From NCBI GenBank assembly GCA_001770955.1, contig MESL01000044.1, forward strand, positions 32,272 to 96,271: 64,000 bases of DNA, read 5' to 3'. Position numbers and translations under genes: made by a program. The stretch is from Burkholderiales bacterium RIFCSPLOWO2_12_FULL_65_40 (lineage in GTDB: Bacteria; Pseudomonadota; Gammaproteobacteria; Burkholderiales; Burkholderiaceae_C). The notes beneath the pieces are model-generated. The model had not been told where the DNA came from. It searched no databases and worked only from the letters and a program-made list of their open reading frames with translations. The first letter of the stretch is position 1, and the number at the start of each line of letters is the position of its first letter. This document shows positions 63,570 through 64,000 of this stretch, piece after piece.

Positions 63570-64000
63570 TCAGATGACCTTGGCTTCGTTCTTGAGCTTG
63601 TCGACCAGGGTGGCAACGTCGGCCACCTTGATGCCGGCGCCGCGCTTGGCGGGCTCTGCCACCTTGATCGTCTTGAGGCGCGGGGCCACGTCAACGCCGA
63701 GGTCTTCGGGCTTGACGGTGTCGAGCTGCTTTTTCTTGGCCTTCATGATGTTGGGCAGCGTGACGTAGCGCGGCTCGTTCAGGCGCAGGTCGGTGGTGAT
63801 GACTGCGGGCATCGAGAGCTGCAGGGTTTCCAGGCCGCCGTCCACTTCACGGGTGACGTTGACTTTGTCACCGGCCACTTCGACCTTGGAGGCGAAGGTG
63901 GCCTGGGGCAGGTCTGCCAGGGCGGCGAGCATCTGGCCGGTCTGGTTGGCGTCGTCGTCGATGGCTTGTTTGCCCAGGATGATGAGGCCGGGTTGTTCTT
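63570..64000 (-). CDS. etfB: Electron transfer flavoprotein subunit beta (5' end outside window)
   Basis: C-terminal ~143 residues of EtfB; the frame remains open to the right edge. The AMP-binding signature reads [20 protein letters not shown], followed by [20 protein letters not shown] and [16 protein letters not shown], all characteristic of EtfB. The start codon lies beyond 64000. Confidence 0.97.
   Translation of the reverse strand, partial: EQPGLIILGKQAIDDDANQTGQMLAALADLPQATFASKVEVAGDKVNVTREVDGGLETLQLSMPAVITTDLRLNEPRYVTLPNIMKAKKKQLDTVKPEDLGVDVAPRLKTIKVAEPAKRGAGIKVADVATLVDKLKNEAKVI

Overview
This GC-rich window comes from a beta-proteobacterial chromosome, most likely Burkholderiales, family Comamonadaceae (an Acidovorax-like genus). 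The evidence is the gene orders thrS-infC-rpmI-rplT-pheS-pheT-ihfA-merR-tRNA-Pro and ccoI-ccoS-ccoNOQPGH, and a Comamonadaceae-type dispersed repeat found about 14 times. There is no rRNA, CRISPR array, prophage or transposase. The genus is inference from gene style, not from a search.

Layout. 1-3.5 kb: iron/heme uptake (end of a PiuC-type hydroxylase, tonB-exbB-exbD, hemP, a GlcG/HbpS-like protein) with two Fur-box candidates. 3.7-7.3 kb: a Bax-inhibitor-1 homologue, a lipoprotein, rlmD, a small exported protein and an Lrp/AsnC regulator divergent from putA (7.4-11.2 kb). 11.2-13.9 kb: an ECF sigma / zinc anti-sigma / CpxP-like operon flanked by two exported proteins. Three promoters here share the same GGAAC-N16-CGTTGA signature, so this looks like a compact envelope- or metal-stress regulon. 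13.9-16.6 kb: an NDP-forming acyl-CoA synthetase fused to a GNAT acetyltransferase. 16.7-24.8 kb: tRNA-Pro(GGG) and the translation cluster read leftward. 25-26.4 kb: aceA with paired palindromic operators. 27-35.6 kb: the full cbb3 oxidase locus, including the very short ccoQ and ccoS, with FNR boxes. 35.7 kb: a universal stress protein with an FNR-type promoter.

36-51 kb is the most interesting part. Two operons diverge from one perfect palindromic operator. Leftward are an SCP2-like protein, a MerR regulator, malonyl-CoA decarboxylase, an enoyl-CoA hydratase and malonyl-CoA synthetase. Rightward are a PECR-type SDR, acyl-CoA carboxylase beta, acyl-CoA dehydrogenase, enoyl-CoA hydratase, acyl-CoA carboxylase alpha, a BKACE (DUF849) enzyme and an acyl-CoA synthetase. 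The rightward set resembles the acyclic-terpene (atu) and leucine (liu) catabolic clusters, but a BKACE enzyme sits where a lyase would be expected. It may be a variant pathway that carboxylates and then cleaves a branched acyl-CoA.

51-64 kb: lgt; a small accessory patch (HTH protein, two lipoproteins, vapBC); ilvD; a Trp-rich small protein; a class I cytochrome c; acs with a structured duplication behind it; a nitronate-monooxygenase-like flavoprotein; an acyl-CoA dehydrogenase; and etfBA, which runs off the right edge.

Features that standard annotation would probably miss are the roughly 55-bp dispersed repeat (three copies lie in frame inside genes), the thrS leader with a three-way-junction candidate and a terminator, the probable AUA start of infC, and a displaced 5' duplicate of the carboxylase alpha gene.
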